Shown: positions 15,179 through 23,921, counted from the stretch's first letter. The stretch: 64,000 nt of DNA from Marinomonas mediterranea MMB-1 (GCF_000192865.1 NC_015276.1:186001-250000), one strand, 5' to 3'. Translations and numbers: made by a program. Notes: generated by a model not told the origin, from the letters alone.

Positions 15179-15964
15179 TTAGTGAGAACAGTTTTGTGTG
15201 TGCTGATGCGCATTCTGATCTTTTGTTTTGGCCTTTATGTCGCCATGCTCATCGTGTTCGTGATCATGATGGTGTGCGTATATCGCCAATGATTCTGCGC
15301 CTGGAATTCCAAATAAGGCTTGATAGGCTGGGTGACCTTTTACATGTTGCGGTGTGCCAGAGCAGCACACATGCTGGTTAATGCAGACAACGGTGTCTGT
15401 TTGAGCCATCACTAAATGCAAGTCATGGGAGATCATTAAAACACCGCAATTTATCTCGTCGCGAATTTTTACAATGAGCTTGTATAGTTCTATCTGTCCG
15501 TTGACATCGACGCCTTGTACTGGCTCATCCAGTACCAGTAAATTTGGTTTATTAAGCAGTGCTCTTGCTAAAAGAACACGTTGAGTTTCTCCGCCAGAAA
15601 GTACACGAACCTGAGAGTTGACTAGGTGTTCAATGCCAAGTTTTTTTAATGTTGGGAGGATGTCTTTTTTATCAACGTTTCTGACAAGCCCAAGAAAGTG
15701 TTTTACGGTCAATGGCAGTGTCGGGTCGATATGAAGCTTTTGAGGCATGTAGCCAATGCGCAAGTCTTCATGTCGCGTTACTTTTCCTTCAGTTGGGCTT
15801 TGTAGACCCAATAGCGTTCTAATTAGGGTGCTTTTACCACTGCCGTTGGGACCAATCAGGGTGACGATTTCGCCTCGGTGTAAACGCACATCTATGTTGG
15901 ATAGCAATTTCCGTTCGCCAAATGTGATGCCGATATTGGACAGTTCTGCTAAACAAGTACTCAA
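15179..15964 (-). CDS. znuC: Zinc ABC transporter ATP-binding protein ZnuC
   Basis: This 261-residue ATPase has a complete nucleotide-binding domain: Walker A GPNGSGKST, the ABC signature LSGGETQR, Walker B LLVLDEPVQG and the switch histidine (MISHDLH). The C-terminal 40 residues are rich in His and Asp (AHHHDHEHDEHGD), a common zinc-handling tail in ZnuC. The start is a TTG at 15964 that overlaps the zur stop codon (TTGA), with gagggg upstream; no ATG fits the conserved N-terminus CLAELSNIGITFGER. Translational coupling to zur implies that regulator and transporter are made together. Confidence 0.92.
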   Translation of the reverse strand: MSTCLAELSNIGITFGERKLLSNIDVRLHRGEIVTLIGPNGSGKSTLIRTLLGLQSPTEGKVTRHEDLRIGYMPQKLHIDPTLPLTVKHFLGLVRNVDKKDILPTLKKLGIEHLVNSQVRVLSGGETQRVLLARALLNKPNLLVLDEPVQGVDVNGQIELYKLIVKIRDEINCGVLMISHDLHLVMAQTDTVVCINQHVCCSGTPQHVKGHPAYQALFGIPGAESLAIYAHHHDHEHDEHGDIKAKTKDQNAHQHTQNCSH

Positions 15965-16467
15965 GTGCGTGGCCCCTCATTTTGGCTATTTTGGCAGCGT
16001 TGGCATAAGCCGGTTAATTCAATGGTCTCCGAGCGAAGTTGGAAGCCATGCTCTGCTGCTTTATTGATTAAGCTTTGGTGAATATCTTGATAATCAAACT
16101 CCATCACGTTTTGGCATTCATCACAGATCAGAAAGTAGCCCTTGTGCGGCTTATCTGCATGTGAACAACCTAGGTACGCGTTCATTGACTCTACTTTGTG
16201 TATCAGTCCTGCACTGAGTAGAAATTCCAGTGCACGATAGACCGTTGGTGGTGCAGAGTTAAAGCCTTCTTCTGATAATTTAGCCAGCAGCTGGTACGCG
16301 CCCAGCGGTCGATGGCTTTGCCAAATCAGCTCAAGCGCGCGTCTGCGTACTTTGGTCAGTCTCTGTCCATGCTCGGCACACAATGATTCGGCCGTGGATA
16401 ACGCCTGCTCGATACATTGGCCATGATTGTGACTTGAATGAGTTGTGTCGTTTGATTGTTCTGTCAT
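15961..16467 (-). CDS. zur: Zinc uptake regulator Zur (Fur family)
   Basis: This 168-residue Fur-family repressor has the winged-helix domain at about 30-105 (KVRRRALELIWQSHRPLGAYQLL, then PPTVYRALEFLLSAGLIHKVES). The dimerisation domain has two structural zinc knuckles, CDECQNV and CQRCQN. The N-terminus is slightly extended and His-containing. With zinc bound it should repress zinc-uptake genes. It sits between the ZevB-like transporter and znuCB, and a near-consensus Zur box precedes the operon, so autoregulation is likely. Fur itself is excluded by context and by the zur-like ILICDECQNVMEF region. Confidence 0.93.
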   Translation of the reverse strand: MTEQSNDTTHSSHNHGQCIEQALSTAESLCAEHGQRLTKVRRRALELIWQSHRPLGAYQLLAKLSEEGFNSAPPTVYRALEFLLSAGLIHKVESMNAYLGCSHADKPHKGYFLICDECQNVMEFDYQDIHQSLINKAAEHGFQLRSETIELTGLCQRCQNSQNEGPRT

Positions 16468-16468
16468 A

Positions 16469-17491
16469 TTAAAATAGTGCGCGACTGGTTGTCAGATCGC
16501 TCCAAATCATTGAGGCGCTAATAATGATAAGCGCAAATGAGGCAAAATAGCCAAACCCTGTTTGCAAGCGTTGACGCCAAATGCCGTGACTCCAATGTGT
16601 GCTTGCTCCCCTAACCATAACACTTGCAATCGCAAGAATTGAAACTGTAATCGCTGTGCCTAGTGACATCGCGAAGGTCGATAGAATGCCCCATTTTAAA
16701 ATATCGGCGCTAACAGAGAACAGCAAAACCAAAACAGCGCCCGAGCATGGGCGTATTCCAATGGCCATGATCATAGCCCAAACACTTCTTTTTGCCGCTT
16801 TCGTCTCAGAGTGAACGTCTCGTTCGTTTGAGTGTTCGTGGTGCTCATGCTGGCATGTGTGGCTATGTTCGTCGTGGTGTTCATGATCGTGCTGATTGTC
16901 ATGTTTATGGACATGTTCATGAGAACAAGTGTGCTCGTAAGTGTGATCACACGTACTAGCATGATGGTGAAGATGGTCTTGGCTGTGGTCATGACCACAA
17001 CTGGATTTTCCTCTAAGCATACGAGAGAGCATCCAAACGCCAATAAGACCAACCGCTGCGAAGCTTGCTAACTCAAAAAATCGACTTATCTGGACGGCTT
17101 TTCCAGCAACTGAAAAAAGTTGCGCCATAATCAGAACCACCGTAACGGCCATAAGGCCTTGTGCCATTGCACTTAGAAAGGCAACTGAGATGCCTTTTTT
17201 GAGAGGGGCTTTACTTGCCAACATATAAGAGGCGATCACGGCTTTACCATGTCCTGGACCCGCGGCATGAAAAACACCGTAGCCAAAGCTGACTGAGACC
17301 AAGGACCATAACAGCGCCATATTCTCACCTTTTGAGAGCCCTCGAACGGCGCTAACTAGACTGCGATGAAACTCTCTTTGATACGTCATGATCCATTGTG
17401 TAAAATCCTGATATACCGACAGGTCAAAAGCCCATAAACTGCCAGAAGCGATTGCCAGACCAAAACCGATTAACCATTTCCAAGCTATCAC
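16469..17491 (-). CDS. zevB: NicO-family metal transporter, ZevB-like
   Basis: This 340-residue inner-membrane protein of the NicO/RcnA superfamily has about six to seven membrane helices. The signature HAAGPGHGKAVIASYML lies in TM2-3 and GIRPCSGAVLVLLFS in the second half. Between them is a cytoplasmic or periplasmic loop of about 65 residues with more than 20 histidines (residues roughly 167-232). Relatives transport nickel or cobalt; in Haemophilus a homologue, ZevB, acts with a DUF1007 protein, ZevA, in zinc uptake. Here it heads a zur-znuCB operon behind a Zur box, and a ZevA-like gene is 1.1 kb away, so zinc is the best substrate guess. The start is GTG 17491. One base separates it from zur. 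Confidence 0.8.
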   Translation of the reverse strand: MIAWKWLIGFGLAIASGSLWAFDLSVYQDFTQWIMTYQREFHRSLVSAVRGLSKGENMALLWSLVSVSFGYGVFHAAGPGHGKAVIASYMLASKAPLKKGISVAFLSAMAQGLMAVTVVLIMAQLFSVAGKAVQISRFFELASFAAVGLIGVWMLSRMLRGKSSCGHDHSQDHLHHHASTCDHTYEHTCSHEHVHKHDNQHDHEHHDEHSHTCQHEHHEHSNERDVHSETKAAKRSVWAMIMAIGIRPCSGAVLVLLFSVSADILKWGILSTFAMSLGTAITVSILAIASVMVRGASTHWSHGIWRQRLQTGFGYFASFALIIISASMIWSDLTTSRALF

Positions 17492-17615
17492 ACTAATACC
17501 CTAAACCTTTATTCTGTTTCATCTAATCCTACTGCGTTTGAGCCGTACTTCCTACTGTCTCAACATTCTATACAGAGTGATTGAAAGCGTAAAAGTTCCG
17601 TAGGGTATCTTTATA

Positions 17616-17636
17616 AAATGTTACTTTATAACATTT
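17616..17636. promoter_or_regulatory. Zur box upstream of zevB-zur-znuCB
   Basis: AAATGTTA (17616-17623), five bases, then TAACATTT (17629-17636) form a perfect 8+5+8 palindrome. This is the gammaproteobacterial Zur operator pattern (AAATGTTA-TANTA-TAACATTT in E. coli). It lies about 125 bases ahead of the zevB start, in the gap upstream of the operon that contains zur itself. Confidence 0.85.
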
Positions 17637-17672
17637 TTATTCAAAGACGTTAAAGATGCAACTGTTTTGTCC

Positions 17673-18290
17673 TTATGTTACGTCAACAGGGGCTAAAAAG
17701 CCCATGACGCCACTCATAAATATTTGGGCTGCCATTGCGGCGAGTATTAATCCCGTGATTTTAGATAAAATGTTTAAGCCCGTACGACCTAACAATTTTT
17801 CGATTAACGAGCCTGAATAAAGAATAACGAGTAACGTCGCTAATGCGAGTAGCAGCCCAGTTAACCCGATAATTAAATCCCAGCCTTTGAAATCCGCACC
17901 GTAAACTAAGATTGTCCCTATCGTGGCAGGGCCAATAATGGTTGGAACCGCAAGTGGAACGACGGAAATATCGTCTCGTTCTTCGTTTGGCATGCCTCCT
18001 GTAACATGGTTTCTTGTGCCATCTTTTACAAGGCTGAGCGCTGACATAAACAGCAAAATGCCGGATCCAATTCGGAACGAATCAAGTGTAATCCCTAATA
18101 CTTTGAATAAAGCCCCACCAAAAAATAACAATATGATTGCAATCGATATTGCTGCAATGATGGCTTTGTTGGCTACTTTTTTCCGCGCCTCGGCAGATTC
18201 GCCGCGCGTTAACGCGAGAAACATGGAAAGAACGAAAAATGGCGCGAATAGGAAAAAGAACTTTATCCAAGTTGAAATCAATAAACTCAT
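17673..18290 (-). CDS. MarC family integral membrane protein
   Basis: This 205-residue protein has six membrane segments and MarC/NAAT-family motifs: FAPFFVLSMFLALTRG in the first helix, and PLAVPTIIGPATIGTILVYG in the middle. The family was once linked to multiple antibiotic resistance but has no confirmed transport substrate. The ATG at 18290 is the natural start. It stands between the zinc operon and the ZevA-like gene on the same strand, separated from the former by the Zur-box gap (181 bp) and from the latter by 334 bp, so it is probably transcribed on its own. Confidence 0.88.
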   Translation of the reverse strand: MSLLISTWIKFFFLFAPFFVLSMFLALTRGESAEARKKVANKAIIAAISIAIILLFFGGALFKVLGITLDSFRIGSGILLFMSALSLVKDGTRNHVTGGMPNEERDDISVVPLAVPTIIGPATIGTILVYGADFKGWDLIIGLTGLLLALATLLVILYSGSLIEKLLGRTGLNILSKITGLILAAMAAQIFMSGVMGFLAPVDVT

Positions 18291-18624
18291 TATTAAGGGT
18301 ATCCAACGAGTGCAGCACGTTTCATAAGTCTTCTAATGAAAACAATGACCCTATTGGGCCGTTATGTTCTTAAAAGAGCAACGATTTGGAAGGCTAAACG
18401 TCGTCTATGCTTCCAGCGTGCTGATTTTATGAACACCATCGACCGGTAAGTCGATGGACGAAAGACCCTATGGCTTGTGGCCATAAGGTCGTTTTAAAAG
18501 ATGGGATTGTACGGAAAATATGGGCAATGAAAAGGCAAAATTACCGTGTGCACCGAATTCAAAAACGCGATGCACTTACTAGTTTATTTTACACTCATGG
18601 TCGCTATAGTGATGGTTGTGATCG
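18291..18624. other. 334-bp non-coding region with two tandem hairpins
   Basis: No convincing gene is seen here. Two neighbouring stems are clear: catcgac/gtcgatg (18437-18443 and 18450-18456) and gaccctatggc/gccataaggtc (18464-18474 and 18480-18490, one mismatch), the second followed by gttttaaaa. They could end transcription, or be part of a small RNA or of the MarC leader. A G-rich block near 18355-18372 shows nothing further. Confidence 0.4.
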
Positions 18625-19194
18625 TTAGGGATCACAACGCAAGTCAACCCATGCTTCGATCTGATACGCTTCGGCGTCTCGCACCGTTGGCGTACAGGTT
18701 TCAGCTAGTCTACCTGACAAGTTGAGTAACCCAGACTCAGGTACTACCATCGCGAAATAATTGGACTCGTCTCCAAACGCGAGGCTTAACGTGTGGCTTT
18801 GAAGGTTGACCTTGTTAGGAAGAGAAACGCCAAGCTCCATTTGCAGCAATTGATTGTTTACTTCTACATCGGTAACGGTATAGGAAGCTGGAGTCACATC
18901 TTCGCCATCCACTTTTACTCGAATAAAGTAACTAGACTTTTCTAAGTTTTTTAGTGCTTCGGCGGTATTGAATTTTTCCTGTCCATCAAGGGTTCCGTCC
19001 CCATCGACATCAAACTCGGCAATTAGACTGGCGCTAGTAAAAAGGTCAAATTCCCAATGGGCCGATACCGCATCTACGGACGGCGAGTCTATTTTTAACG
19101 AATAGTCAGAGTCCACCCAGATATGAGGGTGTGCTTGAGCTAGGGTAAAGCCAAGCAGTGCAAGAGCACCGGCAATACAATGACGAACAGACAT
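18625..19194 (-). CDS. zevA: DUF1007 periplasmic protein, ZevA-like
   Basis: This 189-residue exported protein has a signal peptide (1-21, ending TLAQA) and begins with the DUF1007 mark HPHIWVDSDYSL. An EF-hand-like loop DVDGDGTLDGQE (about 70-81) follows, probably binding a divalent metal. In Haemophilus the homologue ZevA is the periplasmic partner of the NicO-type ZevB in zinc uptake. Here the gene is three bases downstream of homoserine kinase and 1.1 kb from zevB, with marC between, so the pair has been separated. No Zur box was seen before it. Family assignment is firm; the zinc role is inferred. Confidence 0.78.
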   Translation of the reverse strand: MSVRHCIAGALALLGFTLAQAHPHIWVDSDYSLKIDSPSVDAVSAHWEFDLFTSASLIAEFDVDGDGTLDGQEKFNTAEALKNLEKSSYFIRVKVDGEDVTPASYTVTDVEVNNQLLQMELGVSLPNKVNLQSHTLSLAFGDESNYFAMVVPESGLLNLSGRLAETCTPTVRDAEAYQIEAWVDLRCDP

Positions 19195-19197
19195 GGT

Positions 19198-20157
19198 CTA
19201 CTCCACTAAATTTGGTGTGTAACGAATTCTTGCTTCTAGAATACGCTGCAACTCTTTCGGGTCATGTTGTTGAGCGAGTCGCTCAGCGTCGTGTTTGGCT
19301 CCGTGCCATGCTTCAAGCCGAGATAGCCAAAAGCGCATTGCAGCTGCTTTTTGCATATAAGGCCACGCATTAATTTCTGCTGCATTTGGTTGGCGTTCGT
19401 GAATATAAGCATTGACCAAAGCGTGATATTTTTCCATATCTAACTCGCCAGTCTCAATGTCGGAACACCAGTCATTTACAACGATTGCTAAGTCATACAT
19501 TAACCAACTGTAGCAAGCATTGTAGAAATCGATAATAGCGGATAATTCTTCGCCTTCAAATAACGTATTGTTATAAAACAAGTCAGCGTGAATCGTCCCT
19601 TTTGGTATTTCATCGTCGTGTTTCTCGATGAACGCATCAAATTCACTGATTTGTTCGAGCAACAAATGCGCTTGCTCTGGTTCAAGTTCCGGTGCAAGTT
19701 GTTTCGATGTCTCTCGCCACCACTGCATACCTCGATGACTTTCTCTATGTTCTGAGAAATCCAATCCAGCGGTATGTAATTTGGCCAGTGTTTCCCCCAT
19801 CATCTTGCAAGACTTGATTGTCGTTTCATCGAGCAGTCCGCCAGCAAAACAATCGACGATAATCGCAGGTCGATCTTTAATAATACGTAGGCGTTCCCCG
19901 TGGCAATCTATCAGCGCTGCAGGCACATTAAAGCCTTTGTGTTTCAGATGTGCGACGACATCTAAGAAGTAAGGTACCTCTTTATATTCAAATTCTTCAA
20001 AAAGAGTTAGAACGTATTTCCCTGTCGTCGTGGTCAAAAAGTAGTTTGTGTTCTCAACACCGCCAGAAATGCCTTGATACGAGATCAGTTCGCCTAAGTA
20101 ATAATCAGCGACCAAGTCGCGCATGTCTGAGTCCGCAAGGGAAGTGTAAACGGCCAA
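19198..20157 (-). CDS. thrB: Homoserine kinase (ThrB, aminoglycoside-phosphotransferase-like class)
   Basis: This is the pseudomonad-type ThrB (about 319 residues; 316 in P. aeruginosa), which phosphorylates homoserine in threonine synthesis and is unrelated to the GHMP-type enzyme of E. coli. Seen in order: the start AVYTSLADSDM, SGGVENTNYFL, VLTLFEEF, the catalytic loop HADLFYNNTLF, the metal-binding IIDFYNA and VNDWCSD. The start is set at TTG 20157, preceded by aggt, because relatives begin at AVYT or SVFTPL; an in-frame TTG at 20232 would add 25 unlike residues. The link with polA nearby also matches pseudomonads. The gene shares a transcript with the ZevA-like gene. Confidence 0.87.
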   Translation of the reverse strand: MAVYTSLADSDMRDLVADYYLGELISYQGISGGVENTNYFLTTTTGKYVLTLFEEFEYKEVPYFLDVVAHLKHKGFNVPAALIDCHGERLRIIKDRPAIIVDCFAGGLLDETTIKSCKMMGETLAKLHTAGLDFSEHRESHRGMQWWRETSKQLAPELEPEQAHLLLEQISEFDAFIEKHDDEIPKGTIHADLFYNNTLFEGEELSAIIDFYNACYSWLMYDLAIVVNDWCSDIETGELDMEKYHALVNAYIHERQPNAAEINAWPYMQKAAAMRFWLSRLEAWHGAKHDAERLAQQHDPKELQRILEARIRYTPNLVE

Positions 20158-20332
20158 GTTGTGGTACCTAATTCGAATAGTTTCTATGAATGTCGTGTGT
20201 AAGACTGCTAATGCTCCACAATTGAAATCCAAAGGTCAATTCGTAACAAGGATTAAATAGCAATTCGACCAAGAAAATTCTGATTATGAACTAGTATGAA
20301 AGGAAGTGATCAGACAAAAGGACATGTGATAA

Positions 20333-21421
20333 ATGGGTTATTCGCCTATTCAGTATGAGTCATTCGTGAGTGCGACGTATCGCATATTAGTTGGCTGTAT
20401 TGCCGCCTGTATGATGATTATTTTGTTTTACGTGATTTACCCACCAACGTATTCAGCCTACCTGATAAGTGGTTGCTATGCCTTATTCATACTGATTTGT
20501 ATCAGTCTTTATGCGTATTTGGCGCCGCGGTCCCATATTATTTTTATTGCCCCCGCTCTTAAAACGGTGTTTCTAACGACCTTTCTTCCTCTCAATTGGT
20601 ATTTTGTTGTCGGAGCTTGGATGGGAAAGTGGCGCTTAGTCGATGCGTTTCCCCCTATTACTGCTTTTATCATTGTGACGAGCATCGTTGTCTTGACCCT
20701 GCTGCATTCGAGAAATGTTTTTTGGGCGGTCGGGATCAGCTGGATGCTACAAGCGATTCCCGTGCTTTCCTATCTCGTGTTTCATGTCGATGAATTGCTC
20801 AGTCTTCGTGGACTGGAACTTTTAGCGACCTATGGCCCAACCAGCTTATTTATTTTTGTGATTATTCCTCATCAAAAAGGGATCTACTTTAAGTATAAAA
20901 CGTTAACAAACCGTATTAATAAGGCACGACGCGATGCAGACCGAGATATTTTGACCGATTTACTCAATCGGCGGGGACTTGAGCGGTGGTTACAGAGCAT
21001 GCCAATGGATACGTCCATTGCAGTGATCTTGGCAGACATCGATCATTTTCAACGCCTTAATGACACTAAAGGTTATGATGCAGGAGATCGAACCTTAGTG
21101 GAACTGGCGTCGCGATTGCGGACGGTTTATCAGGGAGAGCACCGATTAGCCCGCTGGGGAGGAGAAGAATTTTTAATCATTCTGGTAAACCCAGAAGAAG
21201 AAAAGCGAGAACAGAATGCGGATGCTTTCAGACTCGCTCTAGATGACATGCCATATAAAGAGGACTTAGAGCATAAAGTGACGCTGAGTTTGGGCGTCTC
21301 TAGCATTGATAAAGCGGCACGATTTCAATGTCTGCTAAAACAAGCTGAAGAGTCGATGTTGTTCGCAAAACGTCATGGTAGAAACCAAACGAAGTTTTAT
21401 CGTCCATCGGATGCAGAGTAG
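20333..21421 (+). CDS. 6TM-GGDEF diguanylate cyclase (paralogue 1)
   Basis: This 362-residue inner-membrane protein has six predicted helices in residues 15-180, a coiled linker and a C-terminal GGDEF domain (about 200-358). The active loop is GGEEF (276-280) and the metal-binding ADIDHF is intact, so it should make cyclic di-GMP. The residues where the RxxD inhibitory site would lie read QGEH, so product inhibition through that site is not expected. The sensor part does not match any named sensor that I know, but the motifs FPPITAFIIVTS and GLELLATYGPTSLF recur in the two downstream paralogues. The start ATG 20333 is the only good choice. It is divergent from thrB. Confidence 0.88.
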   Translation: MGYSPIQYESFVSATYRILVGCIAACMMIILFYVIYPPTYSAYLISGCYALFILICISLYAYLAPRSHIIFIAPALKTVFLTTFLPLNWYFVVGAWMGKWRLVDAFPPITAFIIVTSIVVLTLLHSRNVFWAVGISWMLQAIPVLSYLVFHVDELLSLRGLELLATYGPTSLFIFVIIPHQKGIYFKYKTLTNRINKARRDADRDILTDLLNRRGLERWLQSMPMDTSIAVILADIDHFQRLNDTKGYDAGDRTLVELASRLRTVYQGEHRLARWGGEEFLIILVNPEEEKREQNADAFRLALDDMPYKEDLEHKVTLSLGVSSIDKAARFQCLLKQAEESMLFAKRHGRNQTKFYRPSDAE

Positions 21422-21467
21422 TTTATGGTCTCAAGGTTGACCCCACGTGCTTGTTTAAGGGTTTGAT

Positions 21468-22574
21468 ATGGATGAAAAAACAATTCCTTTAGGGTTTGAA
21501 AACGCATTTAAGAGAATGGTGGTTGCGGCGTTGGGCGGTTCCGCATTTTTTCTCGCACTCTATAGTGTTTTTCCTCCCGAATTTGAGTCGCATTGGATGG
21601 GGGCGCTGTATGCTTTTAGCAATCTCGCTATTTTGGGGCTTTTCTTGCAGTTCGCCCCGCAGTCTAAATTGAAATGGATCATCATTGGTCTGCAATTTAG
21701 TTTTGTGACGACGTTTATCCCTATTTCTTGGTATTTTGTGATCGAAGCATGGCGTGAGCACTGGACATTAGTGGAAAGCTTCCCACCTATTTTGCCTTTT
21801 ATCGTTGTGTCATCGGCAATGGTCATATTACTGATGAACGTAAATAGACTGCCCTATTATATTGTTGGGAGCTGGTTCCTAATTGCGATTCCAGTCGTTA
21901 CCTATCTTTTTTTCCATCCCGTTGAACTGACGTCCCCTCGTGGATTGGAGTTTCTGTTTGCATTTGGGCCAGCGAGCGTGTTTTTTGTGCTTGTCGTTCC
22001 CTATCAGATGACATTTGCGAATAAATACCACCGAATGTTGACCTTATTGCAAAGAGCACGAGACGAAGCTGATCGAGATTACGTCACTGATTTGCGAAAT
22101 CAAAGAGGATTAGAAGAGTGGGCAAAACACGTTAGCATCAAAACGCGTTCTATGGTGTTGTTGGCGAGAATTGATAATTTTTCTCACCTAAAAAAAGAGT
22201 ATGGGCACGATGCGAGTGATCGACTGTTGGTCGAGTTTTCATCAAGACTTCGCATTGTTTATCAAGGGGGGCATGTTCTTGCCAAATACAGGGAAAATGA
22301 GTTTCTAATTGTATTGGTCAATCCTGATATTGATGAAACCGAGAATGTCGCAGACGACTTTCATTCTTGGTTGAGCGCGACAGGGTACAAAGACATTGAT
22401 GATGAGTCTGTCGCTGTCAATATAGGCGTGTCGAGTATCGGAACGTTTGAACAATTTGATGACTTAGTCGACCAAGCGAATCAGGCTCTGGACAATATTA
22501 AGGAGCAGGGAGGTGCACCAGTGCAATTTTATGTCGAGAGTGTTTCCACGAGAGTACAGTCAGCCACGACTTAG
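21468..22574 (+). CDS. 6TM protein with degenerate GGDEF domain (paralogue 2)
   Basis: This 368-residue paralogue of its two neighbours has the same six-helix sensor region (1-185), but the signature loop reads RENEF (275-279) instead of GGEEF. The first metal-binding aspartate of the D-x-D motif is replaced (ARIDNF, R234). Both changes remove residues needed for catalysis, so it should not make cyclic di-GMP. It may instead bind GTP or a partner or modulate the flanking cyclases by heterodimerisation. The reading frame is otherwise intact, with no stop or frameshift, suggesting selection for a non-enzymatic role. It lies 46 bp after paralogue 1 with a taaggg ribosome site. Confidence 0.85.
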   Translation: MDEKTIPLGFENAFKRMVVAALGGSAFFLALYSVFPPEFESHWMGALYAFSNLAILGLFLQFAPQSKLKWIIIGLQFSFVTTFIPISWYFVIEAWREHWTLVESFPPILPFIVVSSAMVILLMNVNRLPYYIVGSWFLIAIPVVTYLFFHPVELTSPRGLEFLFAFGPASVFFVLVVPYQMTFANKYHRMLTLLQRARDEADRDYVTDLRNQRGLEEWAKHVSIKTRSMVLLARIDNFSHLKKEYGHDASDRLLVEFSSRLRIVYQGGHVLAKYRENEFLIVLVNPDIDETENVADDFHSWLSATGYKDIDDESVAVNIGVSSIGTFEQFDDLVDQANQALDNIKEQGGAPVQFYVESVSTRVQSATT

Positions 22575-22607
22575 TTTCCAATCTTATCAGTAGTGCCATA
22601 AATAGCT

Positions 22608-22623
22608 TACGACTAAAGTCGTA
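22608..22623. repeat. Short palindrome between GGDEF paralogues 2 and 3
   Basis: TACGACT (22608-22614), AA, then AGTCGTA (22617-22623) form a perfect 7-bp hairpin in the 168-bp gap. There is no T tract, so it could be an operator or a mild transcription pause rather than a terminator. Confidence 0.35.
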
Positions 22624-22742
22624 GTCTGGTGGTTATTGCTAGACAATTAGTTGGTTATGTCTTACGGTGCCTTATATCTCTAAAATTTATATCTCCCGTG
22701 GGTTGTATCTCGTGAGCGGAAAATGGGACTGTAGGAGCGGGT

Positions 22743-23921
22743 TTGGGCTCAAAGATGAAATGGTTTGCTTCAGTCAAAAATGAAAACGCATTGTCTTCTA
22801 TTTCGGCGGAGCAACGAGGGTTTAATATTCTTCGCATTATGATCTTTGGTTGCACTTTAATTGGCCTATTTTTCTGCGGCTTTTTCTGGATACTCCCTCC
22901 TATATCCGAGCTGTATATTTGGTTTTGCGGCTATTTCGCCATAGCAATGGCGTTGCTATTACTCTACTCCTTAATAACGAGTGTTGAGAATGCGAATAAA
23001 TTGGAGCTTGGGATCCAGTTAATTTCCTTGTCGACTTTTTCGCCGCTGACTTGGTTTTATGTTGGAGGCGCATGGCTTGGTACGTGGCGTCTTATTGACA
23101 TGTACCCTCCGATTTCTGGCATGGTCTTGGTTGCCATGTCCTTGTCTATTTTGTTTTCGCATTCGTTTCAGTTTCGTCAATTTATCTTGCTGCTCTTTCT
23201 ATTTAATACCATTCCAGTATTGAGTTACCTCGCGTTTCATATGGATGAACTTGTGACACTGCGTGGCGTTGAGCTGATGACTAATTTTGGCCCAATGATG
23301 TTGCTGCTCATTTTTGTCTTGCCTTATCAAATGCATTTCGGGAAATATGTCGATACCTTGCGTAATCGGCAAAAAAGAACGGAACATGAGGCGGAACGAG
23401 ATTACTTAACCGATTTATACAACCGACGCGGCTTTGAAAATAGAAAAGAGACGTTAGCGAGTGAGACTCAGGTGGCGACACTTCTAGTTGATGCCGATCA
23501 TTTCAAGCACATTAACGATACTTTCGGACATACAGTCGGTGACAAGGTATTAGTGGAGCTGGCTTCTAAACTAAGAGGGATTTATTTGAATGAGCATTTT
23601 GTGGTTCGATGGGGCGGGGAAGAATTCTTAGTGTTGATCGTGAATCCCGACCCTGAACAGCTTAAGGCGATTGCCGATGATTTCCATGCTAGTTTATGTA
23701 CAGAACAGTATCGAGCCATAGCCCCAAGAGCGTTAACCGTTAGCATTGGTGTCTCTAACATGGGACCACTGTCGCAATTCGAAGCGCTTTTTGAGCAAGC
23801 CGATCATTGCTTGTATAAGGCGAAAGAGCGTGGTCGTAATCAGGTTCGTCTGTTTTCGCAAGAAACGAATGAATTTGGGAAAAACAGCGCCGCTACAACC
23901 AGTTACTTTCACCTACCTTAA
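22743..23921 (+). CDS. 6TM-GGDEF diguanylate cyclase (paralogue 3)
   Basis: This 392-residue member of the triplet has six membrane helices (about 30-205) and a complete GGDEF domain: DADHFKHINDTFGH, then RWGGEEF. It should therefore make cyclic di-GMP. The position of the RxxD inhibitory site reads LNEH, so no I-site. The start is set at TTG 22743, five bases after aggag; the ATG 22755 would have an improbable 17-base spacing. The conserved FPPI/YPPI and GxELMTNFGPMM segments match the other copies, showing descent by duplication. The gap upstream is 168 bp, so it may have its own promoter. Confidence 0.85.
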   Translation: MGSKMKWFASVKNENALSSISAEQRGFNILRIMIFGCTLIGLFFCGFFWILPPISELYIWFCGYFAIAMALLLLYSLITSVENANKLELGIQLISLSTFSPLTWFYVGGAWLGTWRLIDMYPPISGMVLVAMSLSILFSHSFQFRQFILLLFLFNTIPVLSYLAFHMDELVTLRGVELMTNFGPMMLLLIFVLPYQMHFGKYVDTLRNRQKRTEHEAERDYLTDLYNRRGFENRKETLASETQVATLLVDADHFKHINDTFGHTVGDKVLVELASKLRGIYLNEHFVVRWGGEEFLVLIVNPDPEQLKAIADDFHASLCTEQYRAIAPRALTVSIGVSNMGPLSQFEALFEQADHCLYKAKERGRNQVRLFSQETNEFGKNSAATTSYFHLP

